A DNA stretch of 64,000 nucleotides from Amycolatopsis acididurans (lineage in GTDB: Bacteria; Actinomycetota; Actinomycetes; Mycobacteriales; Pseudonocardiaceae). The notes below the pieces were generated by a model. The model was not told the DNA's origin, did not search any database, and was given only the letters and a program-made list of their open reading frames with translations. The stretch spans positions 1-64,000 of the forward strand of contig NZ_JAAXLS010000001.1 of the NCBI RefSeq assembly GCF_012328925.1. The letters run 5' to 3'. This document shows, one piece after another, positions 51,279 through 60,212 of this stretch; position 1 is the first letter of the stretch, and every line of letters begins with the position of its first letter. The translations under genes and the position numbers were made by a program.

Positions 51279-52474
51279 ACTGGAAACAGCGGCTGACCGA
51301 CGCGGTGCTCGGCCTCGTCACGCTGGAACGGCGCATCGACCCGTACGTCCGGCCTGCCTTCGACGCGGTGTTCCGCGCGCGCGTCCAGGCCGCGGTGCAG
51401 ACGCTGCTGAGCCTGCGCGTGCCGCACGGTTCGGCGCGGGCGGAGGAGACGACGCTGCCCGGCGAAACCGAAGCCATGGCGCAGATCATCGACCTGATGA
51501 GCCGGTTCCTGTGGCGCGAGTACGCGCCGGGACAGGCCGAACGTGCGGGCAACACGAAAACCTACGGCGTGGTGAAGGCGTCGCTGGAGATCGCCGGGCA
51601 GCTGCCCGTTCCGTTGCGCCACGGGCTTTTCGCCAGTGCGCGGACCTATCCGGCGTGGGTGCGCTTCGCCGGGCCCGGGCCGTCGGCACCGCCCGACCTG
51701 CAGGACAACGGGATCCTCAGCATCGGTGTCAAGGCGGTCGGCGTGCCGGGCCCGAAGCTGCTCGACGACGAACGGCACACGCAGGACCTCACCGGCATCA
51801 GCTCGCCCAGCTTCACCACCCCGAACGTGGTGGAGAACGCCAAACTGCAACGGCAGATCTGGAACCGCTCCCCGCTGTGGTACTTCGTCAACCCGTTCGA
51901 CAACCACCTCGCGGATCTGGTGATGCAGGGGCTTTACGCGCGCACGCACACCAGTCCACTCGAGACACCGTACTGGAGCTGCGCGGCGTATCTGCTCGGC
52001 GAGGGCAGGGCGATGCAGTACCGGTTCGTGCCGCGCGGCCGCCGGCGCACCCGGGTGCCGTGGAATCCCGGTGACGACTATCTGCGCGACGCGCTGTGGG
52101 AGCGGCTGGGCGCGAGCGAGGCGTCGTTCGATCTGCTCGTGCAGGTGCAGACCGATCCGGACCGGATGCCGGTCGAGGACGCGTCGATCGTGTGGCCGGA
52201 CCGGCTTTCGCCGCCGGTGCGGGTGGGGGTGCTGCGAATTCCGGTGCAGCACTACGACGCCGCCGAGCAGCGGGCGCGGGCGGCGAGCCTGTCGATCAAC
52301 CCGTGGCACACCACGGCGGAGAATCGCCCGCTGGGCAACCAGAACCGGGCGCGGCGCGAGATCTACACGCACCTGTCGCGGCTGCGCCAGGACATGAACA
52401 TGGTCGCCCACGTCGAGCCGGGTGCGGCCACGTTCTTCCCCGAACCGCACACCGAGGACCTGCACGTGCGGTGA
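51275..52474 (+). CDS. Catalase / allene-oxide-synthase-like haem protein
   Basis: This 399-residue catalase-superfamily protein is of the small SrpA/coral-AOS-like branch. The core SARTYPAWVRFAG...LSIGVKAVGVPG and the C-terminal INPWHTTAENRPLGNQNRARREIY are typical. RREIY supplies the RxxxY motif that holds the proximal tyrosine. The segment where such proteins carry the distal histidine (HxK-x-HG) reads NTKTYGVV here, so that histidine seems to be lost. ATG 51275 overlaps the DyP stop. Loss of catalase activity and a role in hydroperoxide rearrangement are possible. Confidence 0.82.
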   Translation: MNWKQRLTDAVLGLVTLERRIDPYVRPAFDAVFRARVQAAVQTLLSLRVPHGSARAEETTLPGETEAMAQIIDLMSRFLWREYAPGQAERAGNTKTYGVVKASLEIAGQLPVPLRHGLFASARTYPAWVRFAGPGPSAPPDLQDNGILSIGVKAVGVPGPKLLDDERHTQDLTGISSPSFTTPNVVENAKLQRQIWNRSPLWYFVNPFDNHLADLVMQGLYARTHTSPLETPYWSCAAYLLGEGRAMQYRFVPRGRRRTRVPWNPGDDYLRDALWERLGASEASFDLLVQVQTDPDRMPVEDASIVWPDRLSPPVRVGVLRIPVQHYDAAEQRARAASLSINPWHTTAENRPLGNQNRARREIYTHLSRLRQDMNMVAHVEPGAATFFPEPHTEDLHVR

Positions 52475-52507
52475 CCCGTTCGCGCCGCGGGCCGCGGCGC
52501 GAACGGG
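52475..52507. terminator. Bidirectional terminator
   Basis: Perfect 15-base arms (CCCGTTCGCGCCGCG and its complement) with a three-base loop begin right after the catalase-like stop, between convergent genes. Confidence 0.85.
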
Positions 52508-52514
52508 CCGGGCC

Positions 52515-53354
52515 TCAGGCCAGCGGCGTGAGCGCCTCGGCGAGCGGCTCCAGCACGGCCGGGGTGTGCGGCGGCGGCAGGTAGACGATCGCGAGGTCCA
52601 GCCCTGCCTCGCCGAGGGCCGCGACCTCGCCGGCGACCTTGCCGTAGTCGTGGTCGGGGCCGAGGCGCACGTGGCTGGAGAGCATGATCTCCTTGGGATC
52701 GCGGCCGATGTCGGCGCAGTGCTGGTGCAGTACCTCGCGCTTGCGGGCGAACTCCTCAGGGGTGCCGCCGACGAAGTTCCAGTGCTGGGCGTACTTCGCG
52801 GTGGTGCGCAGGGTCCGCTTCTCGCCGCTGCCGCCGATGCAGATCGGGGGGTGCGGCGTCTGCACGGGCTTCGGCTCGCACCGTGCGTCGTTGAGCTGGT
52901 AGTACTCGCCCTTGAAGGTGGTGGTCTCCTGCGTGAGCAGGCCGGTGATCACCTCGCAGGCCTCCTCGAACCGGTCGCTGCGCTCGCGTGCCGTGCCGAG
53001 GTACATGCCGTAGGCGCCGGACTCCTCCTCGTTCCAGCCCGCGCCGATGCCCAGCTCCAACCGTCCATTCGAGACGATGTCCAGCGTCGCGGCCATGTTG
53101 GCGAGCAGCGCGGGATGCCGGTAGTGGATGCCGGTGACCAGCGCGCCGATGCGCAGCCGCTTCGTGGCCTGCGCGAGCGCGGTGAGGGTGACCCAGCCTT
53201 CGAGGCACGGACCGGTCGAATCGGAGAATATCGGGTAGAAGTGGTCGAAAGTCCACCCGGACTCGAACAGCTCGATCTCGTCTGCCGCCTGCCAGACCGC
53301 GAGCATGTCCTGCCACTGGGTGTCCTGCGGTGAGGTCTTGAACGCGAAACGCAT
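52515..53354 (-). CDS. LLM-class F420-dependent oxidoreductase
   Basis: This 279-residue luciferase-like monooxygenase-fold protein is of the F420-dependent class. The start MRFAFKTSPQ, LRIGALVTGIHYRHPALLANMAATLD (about 68-93), and GRLELGIGAGWNEEESGAYG (about 97-116) are the family's coenzyme-binding features. It would transfer hydride between F420 and an unknown substrate. It is convergent with the haem cluster and 64 bp from the ROK gene, standing alone. Confidence 0.88.
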   Translation of the reverse strand: MRFAFKTSPQDTQWQDMLAVWQAADEIELFESGWTFDHFYPIFSDSTGPCLEGWVTLTALAQATKRLRIGALVTGIHYRHPALLANMAATLDIVSNGRLELGIGAGWNEEESGAYGMYLGTARERSDRFEEACEVITGLLTQETTTFKGEYYQLNDARCEPKPVQTPHPPICIGGSGEKRTLRTTAKYAQHWNFVGGTPEEFARKREVLHQHCADIGRDPKEIMLSSHVRLGPDHDYGKVAGEVAALGEAGLDLAIVYLPPPHTPAVLEPLAEALTPLA

Positions 53355-53418
53355 ACCCGAAGCGTATCCCTGGAGTTACACCAGGTGCCCGCCTGCCCGC
53401 GTGGCGACCGTGGACGGG

Positions 53419-54609
53419 CTAGAGCCACCGGACCGGATCGGCGAGCACTGCGGCCAGTTCCCGGTACGCGGCACCGGTCGCGCCGGGCGCGGGCACCGGT
53501 TCGGCGGCCTGGATACGCGGCGGCGTCCACCGCGCGGACAGCACCCGCGCCCGCAGCTGCTCTTCGAGTTCCGGGCGCAGCGCCTTCACCAGATGCGCCA
53601 GGTGCCCGCCCAGCACGACGGTGGGAATGTCGAGCACGTTGATGACGCCCCCGAGCGCCACCGCCAAGGCGCGAGCCGACGCCGACAGTGCCGTGGACGC
53701 CCGCGCGTCGCCGCCGTGGGCCAGTTCCGCGAGCTGCGCCAGGGACGACTCCGAGGTCAGGCCCGCGGCGGCCAGCAGCGCGTCGCGACCGAGGTAGGTC
53801 TCCAGGCAGCCGGTCGAGCCGCACCGGCACGCCGGCCCCGCCGGATCCACGCACACGTGCCCGATCTCGCCGGCCCAGCCGTGCCTGCCGCGCATCACCT
53901 CGCCGCCGAGCACCGCCGCCCCGCCGATGCCGATTTCCCCTGACAGGTACACGAAATCGGCGAACGGACCGGGCCGTCCCGGCGCGAGTTCGGCCACCGT
54001 GCGGGCGGCCAGGCTCGCCTCGTTGTCGACGGTCAGCGGCAGCCCGCGCAGCGCCCGTCCGCCGAGCAGGTCCGCGGCCCGCACGTCCGACCAGCCGAGG
54101 TTCGGGGCGCGCAGCAATGTGTCCCCGGAGACGATTCCCGGCAGCGCGAGCCCGGCGCCGACCAGGCGCAGCCCGGCGGGCAGCCCGTCGAGCACCCGCG
54201 CGGACAGCTCGCCCAGCCGAGCGAGTGTCCGAAGTGGATCGCTGCCGACGAGATCGCCGTATTCCAGCGTTTCCGCCGCGACGCGGCCGCGCAGATCGAT
54301 CACCCGCACGGCGATGAAGCCCGCGTTGATCTGCAGGCCCAGCGCGGCCGGCCCGGACCCGGGCACGAGAGGCGTGGCGGGGCGACCGCGCCCGGCCGCG
54401 GTGCCCGGCTCGGTTTCGCCGAGGACTCCCGCCGCGACCAGTTCGTCGACCAGGCGCGAGGCGGTCGCCCTGGTCATCGAGGTGGCGGCGGCGACGTCCG
54501 CTCGCGACAGCGGCCGCGCCGACGCGCACACCGTGCGGGCCACGAGCGCGAGGTTGCTCGCGCGCAATGTGGACTGACGGGCGCTCGTCGGCGCGGTCTC
54601 GGTCGTCAC
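53419..54609 (-). CDS. ROK family transcriptional regulator (XylR-like)
   Basis: This 396-residue ROK repressor has an N-terminal winged helix (about 25-75: LSRADVAAATSMTRATASRLVDEL), a sugar-kinase-like domain, and the ROK zinc motif EIGHVCVDPAGPACRCGSTGCLE (about 240-262). It lies 31 bp downstream of xylA on the same strand, an operon arrangement rather than the common divergent one. It probably senses xylose and binds the 19-bp palindrome in front of xylA. Confidence 0.9.
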   Translation of the reverse strand: MTTETAPTSARQSTLRASNLALVARTVCASARPLSRADVAAATSMTRATASRLVDELVAAGVLGETEPGTAAGRGRPATPLVPGSGPAALGLQINAGFIAVRVIDLRGRVAAETLEYGDLVGSDPLRTLARLGELSARVLDGLPAGLRLVGAGLALPGIVSGDTLLRAPNLGWSDVRAADLLGGRALRGLPLTVDNEASLAARTVAELAPGRPGPFADFVYLSGEIGIGGAAVLGGEVMRGRHGWAGEIGHVCVDPAGPACRCGSTGCLETYLGRDALLAAAGLTSESSLAQLAELAHGGDARASTALSASARALAVALGGVINVLDIPTVVLGGHLAHLVKALRPELEEQLRARVLSARWTPPRIQAAEPVPAPGATGAAYRELAAVLADPVRWL

Positions 54610-54640
54610 GGCGTGATCGTAGTATTACCGGTGAACAAAC

Positions 54641-55819
54641 TCAGCCGATGAGGTGTTCGAGCGCGAGCTGCTGCAGCCGCACGAACCCGAAATCGCGTTC
54701 GGCGGCCTTCGCCGGATCGAATCCGTCGTCGGTGGCGAGGAAGTCCGCGACCGATTCGCCGGGGTTCAGCGTCGGCTCGGCGAGGTCGTACACCCCGGAG
54801 TAGGTCATGGCCTCCCGCACACGCGGATCGGCGCGGAACGCCCTCGCCTTGTCCGCGAGCATCAGGTAGGTCGCCATGTTGGCCCGCGCCGATTCCCAGA
54901 CCCCGTCGAGGTGTTCGGTGCGCGAGGGCTTGTAGTCGAAATGCCGCGGTCCGGTGTAGCGCGGACCGTCCGGGTAGCCGGGGAAACCGTTCTCCAGCAG
55001 GTCCACGGTGAAGAACGCGGAGACCAGATCGCCGTGCCCGAAGACCAGGTCCTGGTCGTACTTCAGGCCGCGCTGCCCGTTGAGGTCGATGTGGAACAGC
55101 TTGCCGCTCCACAATCCCTGCGCGAGCGCGTGCGTGTAGTTGAGGTTGGCCATCTGCTCGTGGCCGGTCTCCGGGTTCAGCCCCACGATGTCGCCGTGCT
55201 CCAGCTGCGCGATCAGCGCGAGCGCGTGCCCCACGGTGGGCAGGAAGATGTCGCCGCGTGGTTCGTTCGGCTTGGGCTCCAGGCCGATGCGCAGGTCGTA
55301 GCCCCGGGACTTGATGTAGCCCGCGACCGTGTCCAGGCCCTCCTTGTAGCGCTCGAAGGCGGCGTAGAGGTCCTTCGAGCCGTCGTACTCCGAGCCCTCG
55401 CGGCCGCCCCACATGACGAACGTCGTCGCGCCGACCTCGGCGGCCAGGTCCACCGCCTGCAGGATCTTGCGCAGGCCGAAACGCCGGACGCCGCGGTCGT
55501 TGGAGGTCAGGCCGCCGTCCTTGAACACTGGATGGCTGAACGTGTTGGTGGTGACCATCTCGATCACCAGGCCCGCCTTGTCCGCCGCTTCCTTCAGGCG
55601 CGCGCAGCGCTGCCGTTTGGTCTCGGCATCGGCGTCGAAGGCGTACACGTCGTTGTCGTGGAAGGTGATGCCCCAGGCGCCGAGCTCGGCGAGTTTGTCC
55701 GCGTACTGCCAGGGATCCAGTGCGGGACGGCTCGGCCCGCCGAACGGGTCGGTGCCCGTCCAGCCCACGGTCCAGAGCCCGAACGAGAACTTGTCCCCGG
55801 CAGTGGGTTGCCGCACCAT
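54641..55819 (-). CDS. xylA: Xylose isomerase
   Basis: This 392-residue xylose isomerase interconverts D-xylose and D-xylulose (also D-glucose and D-fructose). Catalytic and metal-binding segments are intact: [10 protein letters not shown] with the active histidine, [49 protein letters not shown] and [18 protein letters not shown] 55819 is chosen because AAGGAG precedes it by six bases. The in-frame GTG at 55825 overlaps that site. A ROK regulator follows. No xylulokinase is in the window. Confidence 0.96.
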   Translation of the reverse strand: MVRQPTAGDKFSFGLWTVGWTGTDPFGGPSRPALDPWQYADKLAELGAWGITFHDNDVYAFDADAETKRQRCARLKEAADKAGLVIEMVTTNTFSHPVFKDGGLTSNDRGVRRFGLRKILQAVDLAAEVGATTFVMWGGREGSEYDGSKDLYAAFERYKEGLDTVAGYIKSRGYDLRIGLEPKPNEPRGDIFLPTVGHALALIAQLEHGDIVGLNPETGHEQMANLNYTHALAQGLWSGKLFHIDLNGQRGLKYDQDLVFGHGDLVSAFFTVDLLENGFPGYPDGPRYTGPRHFDYKPSRTEHLDGVWESARANMATYLMLADKARAFRADPRVREAMTYSGVYDLAEPTLNPGESVADFLATDDGFDPAKAAERDFGFVRLQQLALEHLIG

Positions 55820-55845
55820 CGCCACTCCTTCGCTGATTTTGTTTT

Positions 55846-55864
55846 GCGGAATAACTTATTCCGC
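55846..55864. promoter_or_regulatory. xylA operator palindrome
   Basis: The 19-bp site GCGGAATAACTTATTCCGC is a perfect nine-base inverted repeat with a single central C, 26 bp upstream of xylA. Its AT-rich core stands out in this GC-rich DNA. It is the likely ROK/XylR site. Confidence 0.75.
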
Positions 55865-55899
55865 GGCGCGGCGGGGAGTCAAGCGGTGCGGACAGGGCG

Positions 55900-55937
55900 C
55901 CGTGGCGGGCGGCGGGGTCTGGGCCGCCCCGCCACGG
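55900..55937. terminator. Hairpin terminator after flavin reductase operon
   Basis: Arms CCGTGGCGGGCGGC and GCCGCCCCGCCACGG (one mismatch/bulge) follow the flavin reductase stop by a few bases on the minus strand. Confidence 0.7.
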
Positions 55938-55942
55938 CGGGC

Positions 55943-56446
55943 TCAGTAGAAGAACACGTCTTCGGTCAGGCCGACGTGCAGCGACCGGTACGCGCCGGTG
56001 TAGAACAGCAGCGGCGTGCCGTCGCGGTAGTCGAGGTGCTCGACCTCCCCGATGAAGAGCACGTGGTCACCGGCCGGATGCCGGTCGGCGATGCGGCAGC
56101 CGATCTCGGCGAGGCCGCCGGGCACGAACGAGTACTCGCCGCGGTGCGCGAACTCCACGGACAGTCCCGGCTGCGGGCGGCCGCCGAAATGCCGGGACAG
56201 CGTCTCCTGATCCTCCGACAGCACGGTCACGGCGTAGTGATCGCCCCGCTGCAGATGCCCGGCCATCGCGCACGCGCCCAGCGACACCAGGATCAGCGGC
56301 GGATCGAGCGACACGGACAAGAACCCGTTCGCCGTCATGCCGTGCACGCCGTCCCCGGTGCGCGTGGTGACCACGGTGACGCCGGTGGCGAACCGGCCCA
56401 TCGCCGCCCGGAAGCGGTGCGGGCCGGTCCGCAAGGCGGTGCTCAT
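55943..56446 (-). CDS. styB: Flavin reductase (StyB/HpaC-like)
   Basis: This 167-residue FMN/FAD reductase of the HpaC family shows MGRFATGVTVVTT, GMTANGFLSVSLDPPLILVSLG and the C-terminal LLFYTGAYRSL. It would supply reduced FAD to the StyA-type epoxidases of the same operon. ATG 56446 overlaps the EthD-like stop (ATGA). It is the last gene before a hairpin. Confidence 0.9.
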   Translation of the reverse strand: MSTALRTGPHRFRAAMGRFATGVTVVTTRTGDGVHGMTANGFLSVSLDPPLILVSLGACAMAGHLQRGDHYAVTVLSEDQETLSRHFGGRPQPGLSVEFAHRGEYSFVPGGLAEIGCRIADRHPAGDHVLFIGEVEHLDYRDGTPLLFYTGAYRSLHVGLTEDVFFY

Positions 56447-56751
56447 GCCGGCGAGACCGGCTCGTAGTGCAGGATCTGCGCGCCTCCGGTGGCGTAGTTG
56501 GGCACGTCGGCGGCGACGGCCTGGCCCTGTTCCGAGGACATCGCCGCGGCCATCGCCTCGGCGCTGTCGAACTCGCCCTCCCAGATCGCGAAGTACGGGC
56601 TCTGCCCCCCCATCGCGGCCACGTCGAAGCTGTAGCGCATCGTCCGCAGCCCCGGCAGCTTCGCCGCCAGCGGCAGGTGGGTGGAGACGTAGTACTCGCG
56701 GAAGTGGTCCGGGTCGGCGGGCGGCGGGTAGAGCACGGTCAAGCGGTACAT
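56443..56751 (-). CDS. EthD-like dimeric alpha/beta-barrel protein
   Basis: This 102-residue EthD-family protein begins MYRLTVLYPPPADPDHFREYYVSTHLPLAAKLPGL, the usual family start with a conserved His-Leu-Pro. Such small ferredoxin-like proteins accompany oxygenases and may isomerise or protect reactive products. ATG 56751 follows GGAAG. It sits between StyA1 and StyB, overlapping the latter. A role with epoxide products is inferred only from position. Confidence 0.83.
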   Translation of the reverse strand: MYRLTVLYPPPADPDHFREYYVSTHLPLAAKLPGLRTMRYSFDVAAMGGQSPYFAIWEGEFDSAEAMAAAMSSEQGQAVAADVPNYATGGAQILHYEPVSPA

Positions 56752-56765
56752 CGGTTCTTCCTTCC

Positions 56766-57992
56766 TCACGACCGGCGGGCGAGGAACTCGCCGGTGCGTT
56801 CGGCGGTGGCGAGGATCCGCCACTGCCGGTCGGGGTAGTCGAAGTTGTTGGTGAACTCGTCGGCGATGGCCTTGTTCTCGTCCATCGCGCCGAACATGCG
56901 CAGCAGGTGCTCCGGCGGCGGGGCGAGCATCAGGTTGGTCCACTGCGCCGCGCCGAGCACGACATCGGCCCGCCGCGCGGCGACCCGCCGGCAGAACAGT
57001 TCGTCGAACCCGTAGTCCGCGAGGATCTCCTCCCCGGTGACCCACGCGGAGTGCGACGCGGAGTTCGCGCCCTGCCCGATGACAGGGTCGACCACGGTGT
57101 GCACGTCGCCGATCGCGAGCGCGTACTTTCCGTTCGGCAGCTTCGCGTAGTCCTGGCGCACGGTGGGCGTCAGGGCGCCCTGCAGGATGTCCAGCGGGGA
57201 GGTCAGCTCGAACTGCGCCGGGTCCACCCGTTCGAACGTCCTGGGGTGGTGCGTGGCGAGCTTGTCCAGCACCAGCCGCTCGTAGGCCTTCGGATCGTCG
57301 TCGTAACGCCGCTTGCCCAGGATCTCCAGATCGCCGCCGGGCACGTTCTCGAACAGCAGCGCGGTGGTGAACCCGGCGGCCGTGTACATCGGGATCTCCA
57401 GCAGTTCGCCGTGGCCCGGCGAAGCGCTGATGGTGACGCCCTTCGGTTCGGAATAGGCGATGCCGCGGTAGGTCCCGACCGACAGCACCCGCTGCGGCCG
57501 CTCGTACGGGCTCAGTTCCGGGCGGCGCGGGAACAGGCTCGCGAACGCGCCGCGCCCGGCCGCGACGACCAGCAGATCGTGCCGTTCGGCCAGCGGCTCG
57601 ACGTCCTCGGCCTGCAGCATCCGGACTTCGAGTTGGCCGCCGCGCTCCTCGAAGGCCTCGGTCAGCTTCGGCAGGTAGAGCCGGTAGTCGATCGCGCTGG
57701 ACCACTCGTCGAAATCGCCGCGGAACACCAGCGGCCGCGGCCCGCCGACATAGTGGTGGTGGCAGGAATAGCCGTACTGCTCGACGGGCCAGTAGTGCAC
57801 GCCGAGCGCCTTTTCGCGCTTGATCGTCGGTGCGTGGTGCGCGACGCTGTTGAGCAGCCGCCCGTTCGCCAGCGCCGCGGCGGGCTTGTCGGTGTAGATC
57901 GTGACCGGGACGTCGTGCTGGCGCAGCATCAGGCCCAGATGCAGCCCGGCGATACCGGCGCCCACGATGCCGATGTCAGGCAGGGTTCTCAT
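56766..57992 (-). CDS. styA: Styrene/indole monooxygenase oxygenase subunit, copy 1
   Basis: This 408-residue single-component-type FAD epoxidase is of the StyA/IndA family. The FAD-binding motif GIVGAGIAGLHLGLML is at the N-terminus, VVAAGRG lies at about 145 and GDVHTVVDPVIGQGAN at about 293-308. It would use reduced FAD from StyB to epoxidise styrene, indole or a related alkene. ATG 57992 is the start. It shares a large part of its sequence with the copy at 59002-60201. The EthD-like gene follows 14 bp downstream. Confidence 0.88.
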   Translation of the reverse strand: MRTLPDIGIVGAGIAGLHLGLMLRQHDVPVTIYTDKPAAALANGRLLNSVAHHAPTIKREKALGVHYWPVEQYGYSCHHHYVGGPRPLVFRGDFDEWSSAIDYRLYLPKLTEAFEERGGQLEVRMLQAEDVEPLAERHDLLVVAAGRGAFASLFPRRPELSPYERPQRVLSVGTYRGIAYSEPKGVTISASPGHGELLEIPMYTAAGFTTALLFENVPGGDLEILGKRRYDDDPKAYERLVLDKLATHHPRTFERVDPAQFELTSPLDILQGALTPTVRQDYAKLPNGKYALAIGDVHTVVDPVIGQGANSASHSAWVTGEEILADYGFDELFCRRVAARRADVVLGAAQWTNLMLAPPPEHLLRMFGAMDENKAIADEFTNNFDYPDRQWRILATAERTGEFLARRS

Positions 57993-58033
57993 GCCTGACA
58001 GCTTCCCGCCGCGGGGGTGGCCGGGGCTTTGCC

Positions 58034-58984
58034 TCAGGCGAACCCTTGTTGACGATTCGCGTACTCCCGTGGGCTCATCCCGTACGCGGCCTTGAAGGTC
58101 CGGCTGAAATGCGCGGCGTCGGGCAGGCCCCAGGCCGCACCGACGGCGCTGACCGTACGGCCGGGCCGGGCGAGGTCACGACGGCACTGTTCGAGCCTGC
58201 GCGCGCGGATCCAGCCCGCCACGCCGGTGCCCTCGCCGGCGAACAGCTTCTGCAGGTACCGCGTGGAAATGTGCAGCGCGGCCGCCACCACATCGGGGCA
58301 CAGCCCGGGATCGGCGAGGTTCTCGTCGACGAAAGCCTTGGCGCGCAACACAAGCGCGGCGTGCGACTGGTCGGCCGGTGCTGCGTCGGTGACCTGCTCG
58401 GTCAGCAGCGCGGAAAGCAGGTCCAGCACCGCGTCGGCCAGCGGCATCGTGCTGGCCGGGTTGCCGCCCTCCAAGCGCCGCGCGAGGCGACGGAACAGCG
58501 GCGAGAGCAGCGATCCCGTCTCGTCCTCGGCCTCGATGCGCCGCCCGAGCACGTGCTGCGCGCTTGTGGCGCCCAGCCGGAGCCGCTCGCGCGGGAACAT
58601 GAACACCGCCATCGACGTGGTGTCCTCGAACGCGAGCGTGTACGGGCGATCGGTGTCGTACAAAGCGAAATCGCCCGGTCGCAGGATCGCCTCCCTGCCG
58701 TCCTGCACGAGCAGGCAGCCGCCGCGCAACTGCAGGCCCAGCTTGTAGTAGCCGCGTTCCCGGCGCGCGATCATCGCCTTGGTGCGGCGGACCCGGTGTG
58801 GCTGGGCGTCCACTCGGGACACCACCATCGCGCCGAGCTGGTCGATGCACACCTGTCCCTGGAACCGGTCGCGTTCCGCCGTCGCGTCCAGCGGCACGAA
58901 GGCCTCGGAGATGACGTGGCGCCAGTAGTCCAGACTCTCGGCCTCGGAGACCGACCTCGTCGTGTGCACCGCCAGATGGACCAC
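58034..58984 (-). CDS. AraC/FeaR-family regulator
   Basis: This 316-residue regulator has an AraC-binding-like N-terminal domain (about residues 10-190, with GCLLVQDGREAILRPGDFALYDTDRPY). A C-terminal double helix-turn-helix follows (about 215-312, ending AHFSRTFKAAYGMSPREYANR). GTG 58984 follows GGAGGA. It lies between the two StyA copies in the same operon, 17 bp after copy 2. It probably activates the operon in response to the aromatic substrate, as FeaR- and StyR-adjacent regulators do. Confidence 0.9.
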   Translation of the reverse strand: MVHLAVHTTRSVSEAESLDYWRHVISEAFVPLDATAERDRFQGQVCIDQLGAMVVSRVDAQPHRVRRTKAMIARRERGYYKLGLQLRGGCLLVQDGREAILRPGDFALYDTDRPYTLAFEDTTSMAVFMFPRERLRLGATSAQHVLGRRIEAEDETGSLLSPLFRRLARRLEGGNPASTMPLADAVLDLLSALLTEQVTDAAPADQSHAALVLRAKAFVDENLADPGLCPDVVAAALHISTRYLQKLFAGEGTGVAGWIRARRLEQCRRDLARPGRTVSAVGAAWGLPDAAHFSRTFKAAYGMSPREYANRQQGFA

Positions 58985-59001
58985 GATGTCCTCCTTCTCC
59001 G

Positions 59002-60201
59002 CTAGCTGCCGAGGAAGTTGCGCACGCGGCGCTCCGTGGCGAGTGCACGCCACTGCCGGCCGGGATGGTCGAAGTTGGTGGTGAACTCGTCCGCCCGTGC
59101 CTGGTCCCGGGCGAGCCCGGCGAACAGGTCGTGCACGTACGCCGGCGGGTCGAGCATCAGGTTCGTCCACGACGAGGCCGCCAGCAGTGTTTCCTCGCGG
59201 GCGCGGGCGACGCGACGGCAGAACAGTTCGTCGTAGACGGTGTCCTCGGCGGCGTGGCTCGCGATGACGGCCGCGCTGTAGGACGCGATGTTCGCGCCCT
59301 GCCCCATGACCGGGTCCACGACCACGTGCGCGTCACCGGCGGCGAGCGCGAACCTGCCGTCGCCGAGGGCGAGCCAGTCCTCGCGTACAGAAGGGGTGAC
59401 CGCGCCCCGCATCAGGTCGAGCGGATGTGTCAGCGCGAACTCGCCCGGGTCGACGCGCTCGAACGTGTCCGGATGGTGCACGCGCAGCTTTTCCAGTGCC
59501 TGCTTGGCGAAGAGGCCCGGATCGTCCGAAGAGGACAGTCCGGCGAGGTCACCGCCGGGCACGTTCTCGAACAGCAGCGCGGTGACCGGCCCGTGCCTGC
59601 TCAGCAACGGGATCTCCAGCAGCTCACCCGCGCCGGGGGCGATGCTGATGCTCACGCCCGCCTGGGCGGGCGGACGGATACCGGTGAACAGGCCCGCGCA
59701 CAGCAGCCGGCGTGGTGCGTCGTGGGGGGAGTGCTCGGGCCTGCGGGGGAACAGGCCACTCAGCGGGCCGCGGCCGGTGGCGACGACGAGCAGATCGTGG
59801 CGCGCGGCCAGCGCGGCGAGATCCCGAGGACCCACCTCGGCGACCTCGACACGCCCGCCCCGCTCGGCGAGATCGCCGATCAGGCGGGGGAGGTAGAGCC
59901 GGTGGTCGACGGCGCACGAAGGATGCGCGAAACGGCCGGTGAAGCGGATCGGCTCGGGGCCGCCGACGTGGTGGTGGTGCGCGCCGTAGCCGAACTCCTC
60001 GGCGGGCCAGTGGTGCACACCGAGCGTGCGCTCGCGCTTCAGCAGCGGGTGGTGGTGCGCGACGGTGTTGAGCAGCCGGGCCCTGGTCAGGGCTTCGGCA
60101 GGCTGCTCGGTGTACAGCGTGACGTCGATGCCGGCGGCGCGCAGCAACAGACCGAGGTGCGTGCCCGCGATCCCCGTGCCCACGATGCCGACCGTTGCCA
60201 C
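59002..60201 (-). CDS. Styrene/indole monooxygenase oxygenase subunit, copy 2
   Basis: This 399-residue paralogue of the gene at 56766-57992 has the FAD motif GIVGTGIAGTHLGLLL, VVATGRG and GDAHVVVDPVMGQGANIAS. Its N-terminus, the HHHHVGGPEP region and the C-terminal WTNLMLDPP align throughout with copy 1. Differences lie in the middle, where the substrate pocket is expected. ATG 60201 is the first gene of the operon and divergent from an IclR regulator. The two copies may have different substrates or form a heteromer. Confidence 0.87.
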   Translation of the reverse strand: MATVGIVGTGIAGTHLGLLLRAAGIDVTLYTEQPAEALTRARLLNTVAHHHPLLKRERTLGVHHWPAEEFGYGAHHHHVGGPEPIRFTGRFAHPSCAVDHRLYLPRLIGDLAERGGRVEVAEVGPRDLAALAARHDLLVVATGRGPLSGLFPRRPEHSPHDAPRRLLCAGLFTGIRPPAQAGVSISIAPGAGELLEIPLLSRHGPVTALLFENVPGGDLAGLSSSDDPGLFAKQALEKLRVHHPDTFERVDPGEFALTHPLDLMRGAVTPSVREDWLALGDGRFALAAGDAHVVVDPVMGQGANIASYSAAVIASHAAEDTVYDELFCRRVARAREETLLAASSWTNLMLDPPAYVHDLFAGLARDQARADEFTTNFDHPGRQWRALATERRVRNFLGS

Positions 60202-60212
60202 CGCGCTCCTTG

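Noticed and set aside
51275..52474. Annotation as a normal catalase
   Set aside because: It is shorter than catalases, belongs to the SrpA/AOS-like branch and seems to lack the distal histidine.
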